Positions 35,287 through 44,463 of a stretch of DNA of 64,000 nucleotides are shown piece by piece. The stretch spans positions 272,001-336,000 of the forward strand of contig CAWKAV010000022.1 of NCBI GenBank assembly GCA_963847735.1, in the 5' to 3' direction. Numbering within the stretch: the stretch's first letter is position 1; the number at the start of each line of letters is the position of its first letter. Position numbers and translations under genes: made by a program. The notes beneath the pieces were generated by a model. That model was not told the DNA's origin and did not search any database. It saw nothing but the letters and a program-made list of their open reading frames with translations. The stretch is from CAWKAV01 sp963847735. GTDB lineage: Bacteria; Desulfobacterota; Desulfuromonadia; Desulfuromonadales; BM103.

Positions 35287-36483
35287 TTAACGTCCCAGCA
35301 GCGCAGTGACCCTGTCCAGCAGAAGTTCAGAAACCTCCCGTTTGGTCATCTGCGGAAATTCTTCCACTCTACCGTCGGCAGTCAAAAAGCGTACAATGTT
35401 TGTGTCGCCATCAAAGCCTGCGCCCTCCAGGGTTACATCATTTGCGACGATCATGTCGAGGTTCTTACTCGCCAGTTTCTCATGGGCGTTTTTCAGTAAT
35501 TCTTCCGTTTCCGCGGCAAAGCCGACCAGCACGCGAGCCCCCTTCTGTCGACCAAGCTCAGCCAGGATATCCGGGTTGCGCTGCAATTCGACAGTCATGG
35601 TCTCAGAGCCACCTTTTTTTACTTTCTGAGCGCCACGCATCACTGGACAAAAATCCGCCACGGCGGCAGCCTTGATGATGATGTCAGAATGCACGGCCTG
35701 TTCCATGACCACCTTGTACATGTCTCGCGCGCTGATAACCTGGATCGTCTCAACGCCTCCGGGCTCAGGCAAATTAACCGGCCCGGACACCAGAATAACC
35801 CTGGCGCCGCGGTTACGTGCGGCGCAGGCAATGGCATATCCCATCTTGCCCGACGAATAATTACTGAGAAAACGTACCGGATCAAGCTCTTCGCGCGTTG
35901 GACCGGCAGTCACCAGAACCGTCCTGCCCGCCAGCGTATTGTCGCCAAGAAGTTCCAGGGCAGCGTTGAAAATCTCTTGAGGATCCGGCAATTTGCCCTG
36001 TCCTTGCCAGCCACAGGCCAGGTCGCCATAAACGGGTTCGATAAAATGATAGCCGAGGCTGACAAGCTTTGCGTGATTCTGCCGGTAAATCGGGTTCTCC
36101 CACATATTGCTGTTCATGGCTGGAGCAAAGAGGACTTTCGACTGTGTTGCCATGATTGTTGTCGTCAACAGATCATCTGCAATACCGTTGGCGACCTTGC
36201 CAACAAGATTTGCAGTCGCCGGCGCGACCAGCACCAGGTCAGCACGATCGGCAAGTGAGATATGACCGATCTCCTGCTCCTGGATGAGATTGAAAAGATC
36301 GGTATGAACCGGATTCCCGGAAAGGGTCTGAAACGTAAGGGGTGTCATGAATTCCTGCGCACTGCGCGTCATCACAACATGGACTTCAGCACCGGACTTG
36401 ACCAGCAAACGCAGCAACTCGGCAGCTTTATAGGCAGCGATTCCTCCGGTCACACCCAGAACAACGCATTTACCTTGCAGCAT
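35287..36483 (-). CDS. coaBC: Phosphopantothenoylcysteine decarboxylase / synthetase
   Basis: This 398-residue bifunctional coenzyme A enzyme has an N-terminal FMN decarboxylase domain (about 1-180) with GVTGGIAAYKAAELLRLL, the ADLVLVAPATANLVGKVANG motif, FAPAMNSNMW and the Cys of GDLACGWQG. The C-terminal CTP-dependent synthetase domain (about 190-398) has VTAGPTREELDPVRFLSNYS and KKGGSETMTVELQRNPDI. The start at 36483 is chosen because GGAG lies 11 bases upstream and the CoaC motif then starts at residue 10; a long upstream extension in frame is only the neighbouring gene read in another frame. Confidence 0.95.
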   Translation of the reverse strand: MLQGKCVVLGVTGGIAAYKAAELLRLLVKSGAEVHVVMTRSAQEFMTPLTFQTLSGNPVHTDLFNLIQEQEIGHISLADRADLVLVAPATANLVGKVANGIADDLLTTTIMATQSKVLFAPAMNSNMWENPIYRQNHAKLVSLGYHFIEPVYGDLACGWQGQGKLPDPQEIFNAALELLGDNTLAGRTVLVTAGPTREELDPVRFLSNYSSGKMGYAIACAARNRGARVILVSGPVNLPEPGGVETIQVISARDMYKVVMEQAVHSDIIIKAAAVADFCPVMRGAQKVKKGGSETMTVELQRNPDILAELGRQKGARVLVGFAAETEELLKNAHEKLASKNLDMIVANDVTLEGAGFDGDTNIVRFLTADGRVEEFPQMTKREVSELLLDRVTALLGR

Positions 36484-36484
36484 C

Positions 36485-37126
36485 TCAGGCTCCATCACCG
36501 ACAAACGGGTTTGTCCGTCGCTCACGACCAATCGTGGTGTCCGGGCCATGGCCGGGGTGGACGATCGTCTCATCGGGCAAACTGAATAGACGTTCCCGGA
36601 CCCCTTCGACCAGGGCATCGAAGTCGCCACCAGGCAGATCAGTCCGACCGATGGACCCGGCAAAAAGTACATCACCGACAAACAGATGACCTTCACTCAA
36701 CAGACAGATTCCACCGGGGGAATGGCCAGGCACATGAAAAACGCGGAACGAAAGTTCGCCAACCTCGAAGGTATCGCCCTGGTCGAGCAGCCTGTCGGGC
36801 AGAGGAGATGGAGCAACCGTCAGGCCATAAATCTCCGCGTGATTTCTGGCGTTCTGCAGTAAAGGAAGATCTGCCGCGTGCAACATTAACTCGGCGCCGG
36901 TTGCCTCAACAATTTGTTGATTTGCACCGATATGATCAAAATGAGCATGGGTGTTGACAACCTTGCTGATTTCGTAACCCTCGCTCCTGGCGAGATGCAG
37001 AATCCGGCTGCCCTCTTCACCCGGGTCGATTACTATAGCAGCCCGCGTTTTTCGACAGGCCACCAGAAAGCAATTAACCTGGAGAGGCCCGACACTCAGC
37101 TGGTGTATCAGAATTCCATCATTCAT
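36485..37126 (-). CDS. Metallo-beta-lactamase-fold hydrolase (glyoxalase II-like)
   Basis: This 213-residue protein has the metal motif NTHAHFDHIGANQQIV, then HVPGHSPGG, VGDVLFAGSIGRTDLPGGD and a late HPGHGPDTTIGRE. Such short proteins are often thioesterases of the glyoxalase II type (GloB-like), but other esters are possible. The ATG at 37126 overlaps the end of the HD-domain gene, and the stop is one base from the coaBC start, so it is part of a compact run. Confidence 0.9.
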   Translation of the reverse strand: MNDGILIHQLSVGPLQVNCFLVACRKTRAAIVIDPGEEGSRILHLARSEGYEISKVVNTHAHFDHIGANQQIVEATGAELMLHAADLPLLQNARNHAEIYGLTVAPSPLPDRLLDQGDTFEVGELSFRVFHVPGHSPGGICLLSEGHLFVGDVLFAGSIGRTDLPGGDFDALVEGVRERLFSLPDETIVHPGHGPDTTIGRERRTNPFVGDGA

Positions 37127-38256
37127 CACTATTGTCCTGTCTCCCGGTCTTGACGAAGTTGAGTTTTTTCCTCTGAAGCTGCTCCTCCAGGGTGTTGCTG
37201 AAACGTGCTCGAGGTTGCCCTGAGCGACTGCTTTCAACAGGAGCAACCGTTTCGGTCGCCATTTCTTCCGATTTACGAATATCAGCCTCAGACGCCTTTT
37301 TTTCGGAGATGCCCTTGAAGAAGTAACGATCATACAAGCGATGGTACTGGGTCCAGGACGATTCATTGTCCGGCTCACGCTCAATATGCGTACGAACTCC
37401 GTTGATCTTGGAGTCCAGATCATCGAGAAAGTTCAATATCACAGCTTCCATGGTTTTCGGCCGTTTTGGTGAACCATACTCATATTGGCCATGATGCGAG
37501 AGCAGCAGGTGTTTAAGATGAATAGCCAGCTCTCGGGGGAAATCCTTCTGCAGCCGTAATTTTTCTTCAACCAGTTCGACACCGATGACAATATGCCCCA
37601 ACAGTTTTCCTGCATCCGTATATTCAAATGAACGCTGATAACGCAGTTCAGCAACCTTGCCAACATCATGCAGCAGGGCACCGACGACCAGCAGGTCACG
37701 GTTGATGTCCGGATAACGTTGACTGATATCATTGGCAAGAACAGCGACGGCCAGTGAGTGTTCGAGCAGTCCGCCGAGGTAGACATGATGCATCGCCTTG
37801 GCCGCCGGGGCTCTGGTGTAACCTGCCATGAAGTCTTCATCAGAGAGGAACAGCTTGCATCAGGCTTCTCAGGTCGGGATCGCTAAGTCCTTCGACCATC
37901 GATGTCAGCTCGATCGACCATCTCGCCAACCGGACGAAGGGACACAGGCAGAAAGTCCGAGAGTTCGATCGCAGACTCTTCAAGCCGAGTCCAGATCCTG
38001 AATGACTAGTTGCATCTTGCCCATATAAACGCTGGCCTTACCGGAGACCTGAACAAAATCATCTTTATTCGAATCGCGCCGACAGCTCATCGACACGGTC
38101 CCAGATACGGCCTTCAACTTCGCCTGTGCAATCCATCAGCTTGAGGGTCATGTATGGTCGACCATTCTTGGCCATACCGATGATCTTGTCCCTGACCAGA
38201 AACGTGGTATCTACCAAGTCACGTTCCTGGATATCTTTCACAAAAACTTTCTTCAA
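37119..38256 (-). pseudogene. YhaM-like HD-domain 3'-5' exoribonuclease, frame broken
   Basis: The gene would encode about 379 residues. An N-terminal OB-fold part (38065-38256: KDIQERDLVDTTFLVRDK, YMTLKLMDCTGEVEGRIWDR) is followed by an HD phosphohydrolase part (37119-37829: MHHVYLGGLLEHSLAVAVLA, LLHDVGKVAELRY, HLLLSHHGQYEYGSP). This is the domain order of YhaM-type nucleases. Between 37830 and 38065 the frame changes at least four times, although each stretch translates into continuous family-like sequence (DDFVQVSGKASVYMGKMQLV; EGLSDPDLRSLMQA). The start is TTG at 38256 with AGGAG upstream. Either the gene is decaying or the sequence has several indel errors; the HD half alone is intact. 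Confidence 0.8.
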
Positions 38257-38278
38257 AAGTGACTCCTGTTTTATGCCC

Positions 38279-39869
38279 CTATGGACGCAAATTCAACACC
38301 GATTGAACAACTTGATCGGCAGCACGCAAACCATCGAACGCTGCGCTCATAATACCACCGGCATAACCTGCCCCTTCTCCCGCAGGAAACAGCCCGGGGT
38401 GACTGACCGATTCTCCCAGTTCGTTACGGGTGATTCTGAGTGGCGCTGAAGTTCGTGTTTCCACACCGATCAGAACGGCTTCTGACGTCATAAAGCCTTT
38501 CATCTTGCGATTAAAGTGCGGCAAAGCCTGACGTAAACCATGGTACACGAAATCCGGCAGGACTTCACGCAGTTCTGTTTCAACAACTCCCGGCCGACAA
38601 CTGGACGATCACCGGTCCGCTGACCTTGACCGACAAAAGCCATCATATTCTGAGCAGGCGCCATAAAACCAGCCGCCAGCGACAGTGAAGGCCCGGCGCT
38701 CCCATTGCTGCTGAAAGTGCATGCCGCCAAGGTTTGTGCCACCCCAGTCCTCCGGGCCGACGGTAACAACCAGGGCACTGTTAGAGATACTTCCCGGTGC
38801 GTGCCATGCGACTCATGCCATTGACCACCAAGCCATCGGCTTCGGAAGCGGCATTAATCACTTCTCCGCCCGGGCACATGCAGAAAGAATAGACACCACG
38901 CCCTGTTTCATCGTCATTATAACGCAGGGAATAATCGGCAGCAGGCAACTGGTTGGCAAATTCGCCATATTGAATCCGGTTGATCAAATCCGCAGGATGT
39001 TCAACCCGCACACCGACAGCAAAACCCTTGGCATCAAGCTGAACGTTGTTTCGATCCAGCATGAGATAGGTATCACGGGCACTGTGCCCCGGAGCCAGGA
39101 CCATGGAGTCGCACGGCAAAGAATCCGATTATCAGAAAACACGCCGCCGACAATACGGCCCTGGTGGATTTCAAGCATCCGTCAAGCAGGTCTCGAAACG
39201 TATATCGACGCCCAGACTGATCAGATGTTTCCGGAAATTGACAACAACCTTGCGCAGCCGATCCGTTCCGACGTGAGGACGGGCCTCGATCAGAATATCT
39301 TCAGGAGCCCCACAGGCAACCAGAGTCTCGAGAACGGCAAGTCTTTGCGGATGATTGAGGCGCGTGGTCAGTTTGCCGTCCGAAAAGGTTCCGGCACCTC
39401 CTTCGCCAAATTGCACATTACTGATGCGCATCAAACTGACCGGACATCCAGAACCTTTCGACGTCTTTCACCCTTTGTTGCAATGACTTACCTCGATCGA
39501 CAAGAGTCACGCGAACCCCTGACTCGGCAAGGCGCTTGGCCGCAAAGAGACCAGCCGGGCCCAGTGCCGACCACCAGAGTATGATAATCAGAATTCACCC
39601 TGGGAAGAATCAAAGGGGCAGCATCAGGCAACTCTCTCGAGCCGCGCATTACCATGCTTTTCTAGAAGAGCTGCCTCGTCAGAGAAACAAAACTCTATCG
39701 TATAAACTTTACGTATCTGGTTCTTTTTGCGGGCATCTATGGATCTCCTGATGATCCTGAAACCGGTGAGCAACCTGGCATCAACACCGAGTTGGCGCGC
39801 GGCCTCCAGCGATACAATACTTTCATCAATCGAGATATCGAGACTCAGGTCCCGTAGCAACAGCGCCAT
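38279..39869 (-). pseudogene. FAD-dependent dehydrogenase (COG2509-like), frame broken
   Basis: The pieces line up to about 530 residues, the usual length for these flavoproteins. The N-terminal region (SLEAARQLGVDARLLTGFRI, RRSIDARKKNQIRKVYTIEF) is typical of the uncharacterised COG2509 family. An FAD site follows (TLVVGTGP), then QFGEGGAGTFSDGKLTTRLN, FSDNRILCRATPWSW-type middle segments in other frames, MVLAPGHSARDTYLMLDRNN and the C-terminal GEGAGYAGGIMSAAFDGLRA. At least five frame changes split it (near 39660, 39560, 39440, 39150, 38780 and 38520). The redox partner is unknown. Indel sequencing errors or true decay could explain this; the sequence between breaks remains well conserved. 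Confidence 0.8.
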
Positions 39870-39885
39870 CAGCCCGCCCAATCAA

Positions 39886-41049
39886 TCATGCCAGAGGTAG
39901 CCAGATCTGAAAAGTCGTCCCACGGCCGGGTTCACTTTTAACGTTGATGCGACCGGCATAAGTTTTGACGATACGCAATACCACAGAAAGCCCGAAGCCG
40001 GTCCCCCGCTCCTTGGTTGTAAAAAACGGGTCAAAGATCTCATTTAGATGACCTTCAGGAATACCCCCACCGGTATCGCTGACCGTCACAAAAACATCCT
40101 TGTCATCATGAGCCAGCGACACGGAAAGTGTTCCGCCCTGCTGCATTTCAAAAAGAGCGTTGGCAAACAAGTTGGAAAAAACCAGCCCGAGCTCATCGGC
40201 ATCCGCCAAAATTGAGGGTGTCTGTCGCAACGACTGCTTCTGAAGAACAACATTCTGCGCCTGTATTTGCTCCAGAAACGGTTGCAGACTATTCTCGATC
40301 ACATCATCAAGATAAATGGTGCGTAATTGGAATGAGGAACGTTTGCTGGTTGAAAGCAGCTTGATCAGGATGGCGTCAATCCGCTCCACTTCATTGATAA
40401 TCTTTTCGGCGTAGGAGAGCATTTCCGGCTCATTCTCCAGGCCGGAACTCATGACCTGTGCGAACAGGCTTATCGAATTGAGTGGATTACGAATCTCATG
40501 GGCCATCCCCGCAGAAAGGTGTCCGAGGGCGGCCAATTTTTCGGTCAAAAGAATTTCTCGATGAGCACGTTCAAGTTCAGCTGTTTTAAGTTCGACGCGC
40601 TCTTCCAGGTCACGATTCCACCTTTCGATCTCATCAAGCAGTCTCTGCTGCTCCTGGACAAGTTGCTTGTTATGCAGTTCAATGGCACGTAAACGCAGAA
40701 CGTTTTCAATGCGCTCTACAAGTTTAATATTACTGAACGGCTTCAGGATGTAGTCTGAAGCACCGGCTTTCATTATTTCAACAGCAACCTCTTCACTCCC
40801 TTTGCCGGTAAATACGATGACATAGGTTTCCGGAAAACGAGCACGAATCTCCTTAAGGGCATCCAGTCCGTTTACTTGAGGCATCATGTAGTCGAGGAGA
40901 ACAAGCGCAGGTTGTTCACGTTCGATGAGTTCGTAACCGTCAGAAGCGTTATCAACAACCGAGACGTCAAAGCCTCGGCTGCGCAACACCATTGAGGTGA
41001 GTTCAAGGATCATCTGTTCGTCATCGACAATCAGAATTTTTTCACTCAT
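39886..41049 (-). CDS. Response regulator-histidine kinase fusion
   Basis: This 387-residue signalling protein has an N-terminal receiver (about 1-120, ILIVDDEQMILELTSMVL, acceptor Asp in LVLLDYMMPQVNGLDAL). A coiled-coil linker (about 125-175) leads to a HisKA domain with the acceptor His in LSAGMAHEIRNPLNSISLF and an HATPase domain (VTVSDTGGGIPEGHL, GTGFGLSVVLRIV). It has no membrane segment, so it takes its input through phosphorylation of the receiver. The start at 41049 has an AGAAG-type site upstream. It lies downstream of the universal stress protein gene, beyond a terminator. Confidence 0.93.
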   Translation of the reverse strand: MSEKILIVDDEQMILELTSMVLRSRGFDVSVVDNASDGYELIEREQPALVLLDYMMPQVNGLDALKEIRARFPETYVIVFTGKGSEEVAVEIMKAGASDYILKPFSNIKLVERIENVLRLRAIELHNKQLVQEQQRLLDEIERWNRDLEERVELKTAELERAHREILLTEKLAALGHLSAGMAHEIRNPLNSISLFAQVMSSGLENEPEMLSYAEKIINEVERIDAILIKLLSTSKRSSFQLRTIYLDDVIENSLQPFLEQIQAQNVVLQKQSLRQTPSILADADELGLVFSNLFANALFEMQQGGTLSVSLAHDDKDVFVTVSDTGGGIPEGHLNEIFDPFFTTKERGTGFGLSVVLRIVKTYAGRINVKSEPGRGTTFQIWLPLA

Positions 41050-41148
41050 AGTCAGCACTTCTTCTTTCTTGAACTTATGATGTCCAGAATACTCTCCAAG
41101 CAATCCTTTGACAAGATCATTGCTGCCTCCGAATTGCATCATGACAAC

Positions 41149-41175
41149 AAAAAAAGGCAGCGTTTCCGCTGCCTT
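41149..41175 (-). terminator. Rho-independent terminator after the universal stress protein gene
   Basis: On the minus strand GGCAGCG-GAAA-CGCTGCC is a perfect 7-bp stem with a stable tetraloop followed by seven T. It is about 22 bases after the stop at 41198. Confidence 0.93.
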
Positions 41176-41197
41176 CGCAAGGATGTGCCGTGGGGGG

Positions 41198-41641
41198 TTA
41201 TTCCTGAATACGTATTGTCATCACCGGGACAGGGGATTTGCGCACAACTTTTTCTGCGGTACTGCCGAACAGGACATGATCGAGACCGGTGCGGCCATGG
41301 GTGCCCAACACGATCAGTTCAGCTTTGAATTCAATAGCCTTCTTGATAATTTCGTCGTATGGGATACCGGGAAAAACGTAGGATTCAAAATTACTGAAAT
41401 CTTTCATATGAGTTCGACAGAACTTTTCCATTAGCTTCTCAGCGCCCTGTTCTATCTCCTCCTCCAACTTGTCAAATGAAATGTGTGGAACGTAAAATCC
41501 TCGCAGGTCAACGGGTTCGTTGATGACATGCACGACAATCAGTTTACTGTCAAACTTACGCGCCAGGGACAGCGCGGACCGGAAAGCAAAGACCGAACCT
41601 TCTGAAAAATCTGTCGCAAAGAGAATAGTTTTAAAATTCAT
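41198..41641 (-). CDS. Universal stress protein, UspA family
   Basis: This 147-residue UspA fold has FKTILFATDFSEGSVFAFRS at the N-terminus and the ATP-binding loop motif LGTHGRTGLDHVLFGSTAEK followed by VVRKSPVPVMTI, the G-2x-G-9x-G-S/T pattern of nucleotide-binding Usp proteins. A strong AGGAGGAG ribosome-binding site precedes the ATG. Such proteins are induced in growth arrest and stress. It follows the response regulator gene by 18 bases and ends at a clear terminator. Confidence 0.94.
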   Translation of the reverse strand: MNFKTILFATDFSEGSVFAFRSALSLARKFDSKLIVVHVINEPVDLRGFYVPHISFDKLEEEIEQGAEKLMEKFCRTHMKDFSNFESYVFPGIPYDEIIKKAIEFKAELIVLGTHGRTGLDHVLFGSTAEKVVRKSPVPVMTIRIQE

Positions 41642-41659
41642 GATCTCCTCCTGTGAATC

Positions 41660-42094
41660 TCATGAAACCCGGGCGATGGCCCCTCCACCAAAAATCTTCT
41701 TCATAACCGAACGCAGCTCATCAAGTCTCACCGGCTTGTGAAGATATTCATATGCACCTAGATTCATCGCCTCAAGGTAAGACTCGACACCACCATAAGC
41801 GGTGATCATTATGACACTCGTGCTGGGGAATTTTCGATTGAGTTCACGAAGAAAAGCCAACCCGTTCATGCCTGGCATATTGATATCACTGATAACCAAA
41901 TTAACCTTTTTCTGACCAAGACGGTCAAGGGCCTCATTGCCGTTGGCGGCACTTTCAACTTCAAAGCCTTCATTGGTCAAAAGCTTGGTCAACCCGATAC
42001 GGGTGTTCTCTTCATCATCGACAATCAGGATGCGTTTTACTGTTTCGCCCAAAATAGCCTCGCGTCTTATCAAGATTTGACGAAAGTCTAGCAT
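41660..42094 (-). CDS. Single-domain response regulator
   Basis: This 144-residue CheY-like receiver has ILIVDDEENTRIGLTKLL (acid pocket), the acceptor Asp in LVISDINMPGMNGLAFL, the Thr/Ser switch in VIMITAYGG and the Lys in EYLHKPVRLDEL. It has no output domain and so acts by protein contact or in a phosphorelay, possibly with the hybrid kinases nearby. The start at 42094 is one of two ATGs; AAGG lies upstream. The other would add 13 residues. Confidence 0.9.
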   Translation of the reverse strand: MLDFRQILIRREAILGETVKRILIVDDEENTRIGLTKLLTNEGFEVESAANGNEALDRLGQKKVNLVISDINMPGMNGLAFLRELNRKFPSTSVIMITAYGGVESYLEAMNLGAYEYLHKPVRLDELRSVMKKIFGGGAIARVS

Positions 42095-42184
42095 GGCGGC
42101 CTTGGCTGTCAAGCTCTTCCTATGTGAATTCAAAAAAGAATACTACGACAAAACAAGGGGTTATCAATTGTGGCGGGGAAAAAA

Positions 42185-43039
42185 TCAGTCAGGATGACAG
42201 GTATTTATATCTTGCCAGGTTTCTATAAAAAGGCGGATCAGGGAAGGGAATAAATGAGCGTACCGGGCACCACAATCAAGCACATCATGATGAGTGACGG
42301 AGCGGATGCTTCTGCCCGCGGCAAAGTTGGCAACAAAAGCAACAGCAGCGACCTGCATACCTAAATATCGAGCCATAATGGCTTCAGGAACTGTTGACAT
42401 GGAAACCACATCAGCGCCTGCGGCTTCAAGAAAGCGTATCTCTGCTGGCGTTTCAAAGGAGGGACCGAGCATCGCCGCAAGGATACCACGATGCAAGACT
42501 ATTTCTCCCGTGTCACGCGTCAGCAGTTTATCATAGACATCTTTTCGATATGTTCCAACCATATCGACAAAAATATTGCCTGCGAGGCCACGTAAAGGGT
42601 TGTCACCAAGCAAGTTCAGGTGATCCTCAACCAGCATGAAATCACCTGGCTGGTAAATTCGATTAATTCCGCCTGTCGCACAGGTCAGTAAAATCCGGGA
42701 ACAACCTAAAGAGGCCGCCAGACGTACCGGGAAAGCCGCCTGGAAGGCGCTGAGCCCTTGATAGCAATGAAAGCGCCCAGAGAAAAAGAGGATCTTGCTG
42801 GAAGAGTATTGAACAGCAATCAATTGACCGTCGTGACCGACAATTTGGCCGGCGGGGAAGCAGGGCCACTCACAGTAGTCGAATACGCCAAGCGTTTCAC
42901 CCAGCTGAACGGCCGCATTCCAACCGGAGCCGAGCACGACCGCCAGGTCGAAATTATCGACCTGCGTCAAACTGCGGATCTCTTCAACGAGTCGGTCGGC
43001 AGAAGCCTCAGGATTAGAGAGACAAGATGCTACGGACAC
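42185..43039 (-). CDS. Purine nucleoside phosphorylase (trimeric, PNP-I type)
   Basis: This 284-residue enzyme splits purine nucleosides with phosphate. The family marks are GRFHCYQGLSAFQAAFPVRL, the phosphate/ribose site LTCATGGINRIYQPGDFMLV, MLGPSFETPAEIRFLEAAG and VVSMSTVPEAIMARYLGM. The start is GTG at 43039, which lies inside the last codons of the upstream receiver gene (43014-43538), so the two are probably coupled. It is of the eukaryote/PunA-like trimeric type. Confidence 0.93.
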   Translation of the reverse strand: MSVASCLSNPEASADRLVEEIRSLTQVDNFDLAVVLGSGWNAAVQLGETLGVFDYCEWPCFPAGQIVGHDGQLIAVQYSSSKILFFSGRFHCYQGLSAFQAAFPVRLAASLGCSRILLTCATGGINRIYQPGDFMLVEDHLNLLGDNPLRGLAGNIFVDMVGTYRKDVYDKLLTRDTGEIVLHRGILAAMLGPSFETPAEIRFLEAAGADVVSMSTVPEAIMARYLGMQVAAVAFVANFAAGRSIRSVTHHDVLDCGARYAHLFPSLIRLFIETWQDINTCHPD

Positions 43040-43538
43040 GATCTTGTAATTCTCGCGGAGTGAAGGATTTGCTGATAAAATCGTCGGCGCCTATATTGCG
43101 TAATTCTGAGGCGATTTCTTCGCCGCGTTCGACTCCACTCATGGCAATGACTTTGATCCGATTGTGATGGGAGGAACTCCGCAGATCCTGCAGTATTTCC
43201 TTGCCGTTTTTGCCGGGGATATTCAAATCGAGCAAGACCAGCTGTGGCTGTAATGAAGTGATCAACGACCACGCTTCCTTTCCATCTGCTGCCGCAACCA
43301 GGTCTACCGGAAGTTCGTTGAGAATGTCCTTGATCATTTCTCGAAAAAAACGTGCATCATCAACAATCAAAACAACAGGGCGCCCTGAAGGAGCTGCCTT
43401 ATGTCCGACCGTTTTCTCAACTAACGAAACTTCGAAAACATGCTCGCATCCCGGACATTTGACTTTAGCCACTGCCCTTTTCCCGGTAGAGGGATTTATG
43501 CGGTAGCGTGCTTTGCATGCAGGACAATCAATTACCAT
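43014..43538 (-). CDS. Zinc-ribbon/receiver protein
   Basis: This 174-residue protein has an MJ0042-type zinc ribbon (residues 1-38) with paired Cys motifs CPACKARYRI and KCPGCEHVFEV, followed by a receiver domain (about 55-174) with VLIVDDARFFREMI, the acceptor Asp in LVLLDLNIPGKNGKEIL, the Ser switch in VIAMSGVERG and the Lys in DFISKSFTPREL. It has no DNA-binding domain. The combination is common in Geobacter relatives, where the ribbon is presumed to mediate protein or nucleic-acid contacts. It overlaps the phosphorylase gene. Confidence 0.92.
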   Translation of the reverse strand: MVIDCPACKARYRINPSTGKRAVAKVKCPGCEHVFEVSLVEKTVGHKAAPSGRPVVLIVDDARFFREMIKDILNELPVDLVAAADGKEAWSLITSLQPQLVLLDLNIPGKNGKEILQDLRSSSHHNRIKVIAMSGVERGEEIASELRNIGADDFISKSFTPRELQDRVRSILSL

Positions 43539-43611
43539 ACCAGTGGTTACTCTCTAACAGGGGTTAATGGAAAGTCCAGACCGCTGTGGAAACCTTGATT
43601 TTTCGGCACAC

Positions 43612-44463
43612 TCAAGGAATGGCCGACAAGTCTTTGCCCTGTTGCAACAGGAAAGAGGTCTTTTCGTCCAGTTTCAATTCCTCACTACCCAGCCAGAAAC
43701 GGGCCACGCCAGGAGCGGAGAGCTCAATCTTCACTTTTTTATTAATTTTCCAGGTCATATCGAGTCCATTTTGTAATTCATAGTGATGCGATTCACGGTC
43801 ATCAATGTAAATAATAAGTGAACTCTGCGCCAAAGCAAGTATCCGCAATGACGAACCGCCCTGGGGGATGACGGGCAGGGAGTGGCCCTCTGCAGGGGCA
43901 ATCTCAATGACAACGGCAGCTGTATTAATCTCCTGTTGAAGACTTGCCGTGCTCTCTTTCGGCATGAGGCTTTTTGCTGTCTCCTCGTTTTGTCCTTGTA
44001 CAGACTTCTGTTCCGTCGCAATCTTCTCCCCGGGGAGATCAATCGTCTCTCTGCCGAAAAACTCGGGCGACAATAGATATATCCCTACACCAAGAGCCAG
44101 GAGAACCAACAAGCCTGCCGCCAATGTGACCCGACCCGCTCCTGAGCCGGATTTGCTGTAATGACGAGGTTGATTTCCAGATGCTGGCAGAATCTTTAGA
44201 GCCGGCACATCGCTACCGGTCCACGTCTGGTCAAGCTGTGACAGCAGCACGTTACTGTCAAGGCCAAGGGAGTGAGCGTATACACGAATAAACCCTATTA
44301 CATAGGTCTGCCCCGGCAAGTCGTCAAATTGATTGTTCTCAATACTTTCCAGGTAAGTTTTTCGGATGCGCGTATTCTGTGCAACATCCTGCAGCGAGTG
44401 GCCGAGTTTTTCGCGCTGCCCCTTGAGAACAGAGCCAATATTTACAGCAGGTATTTCAATCAT
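43612..44463 (-). CDS. RodZ-like cytoskeletal/membrane protein
   Basis: This 283-residue protein has an N-terminal helix-turn-helix domain (about 10-75, LGHSLQDVAQNTRIRKTYLE, YVIGFIRVYAHSLGLD), one membrane helix (about residues 113-134, LAAGLLVLLALGVGIYLLSP), and a C-terminal DUF4115 periplasmic domain. This is the layout of RodZ, which links MreB to the envelope and helps rod shape. The start overlaps the stop of the TPR lipoprotein gene (ATGA). No mreB is nearby. The helix-turn-helix contacts MreB in the known protein. Confidence 0.87.
   Translation of the reverse strand: MIEIPAVNIGSVLKGQREKLGHSLQDVAQNTRIRKTYLESIENNQFDDLPGQTYVIGFIRVYAHSLGLDSNVLLSQLDQTWTGSDVPALKILPASGNQPRHYSKSGSGAGRVTLAAGLLVLLALGVGIYLLSPEFFGRETIDLPGEKIATEQKSVQGQNEETAKSLMPKESTASLQQEINTAAVVIEIAPAEGHSLPVIPQGGSSLRILALAQSSLIIYIDDRESHHYELQNGLDMTWKINKKVKIELSAPGVARFWLGSEELKLDEKTSFLLQQGKDLSAIP

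Noticed and set aside
36484..36696. Extended N-terminus for coaBC
   Set aside because: The extra 71 residues come from the metallo-hydrolase gene read in another frame; the ATG at 36483 has a proper ribosome-binding site and the CoaC motif follows at once.
41141..41180. Possible regulatory RNA before the response regulator-kinase gene
   Set aside because: The hairpin with a T run is fully explained as the terminator of the universal stress protein gene.
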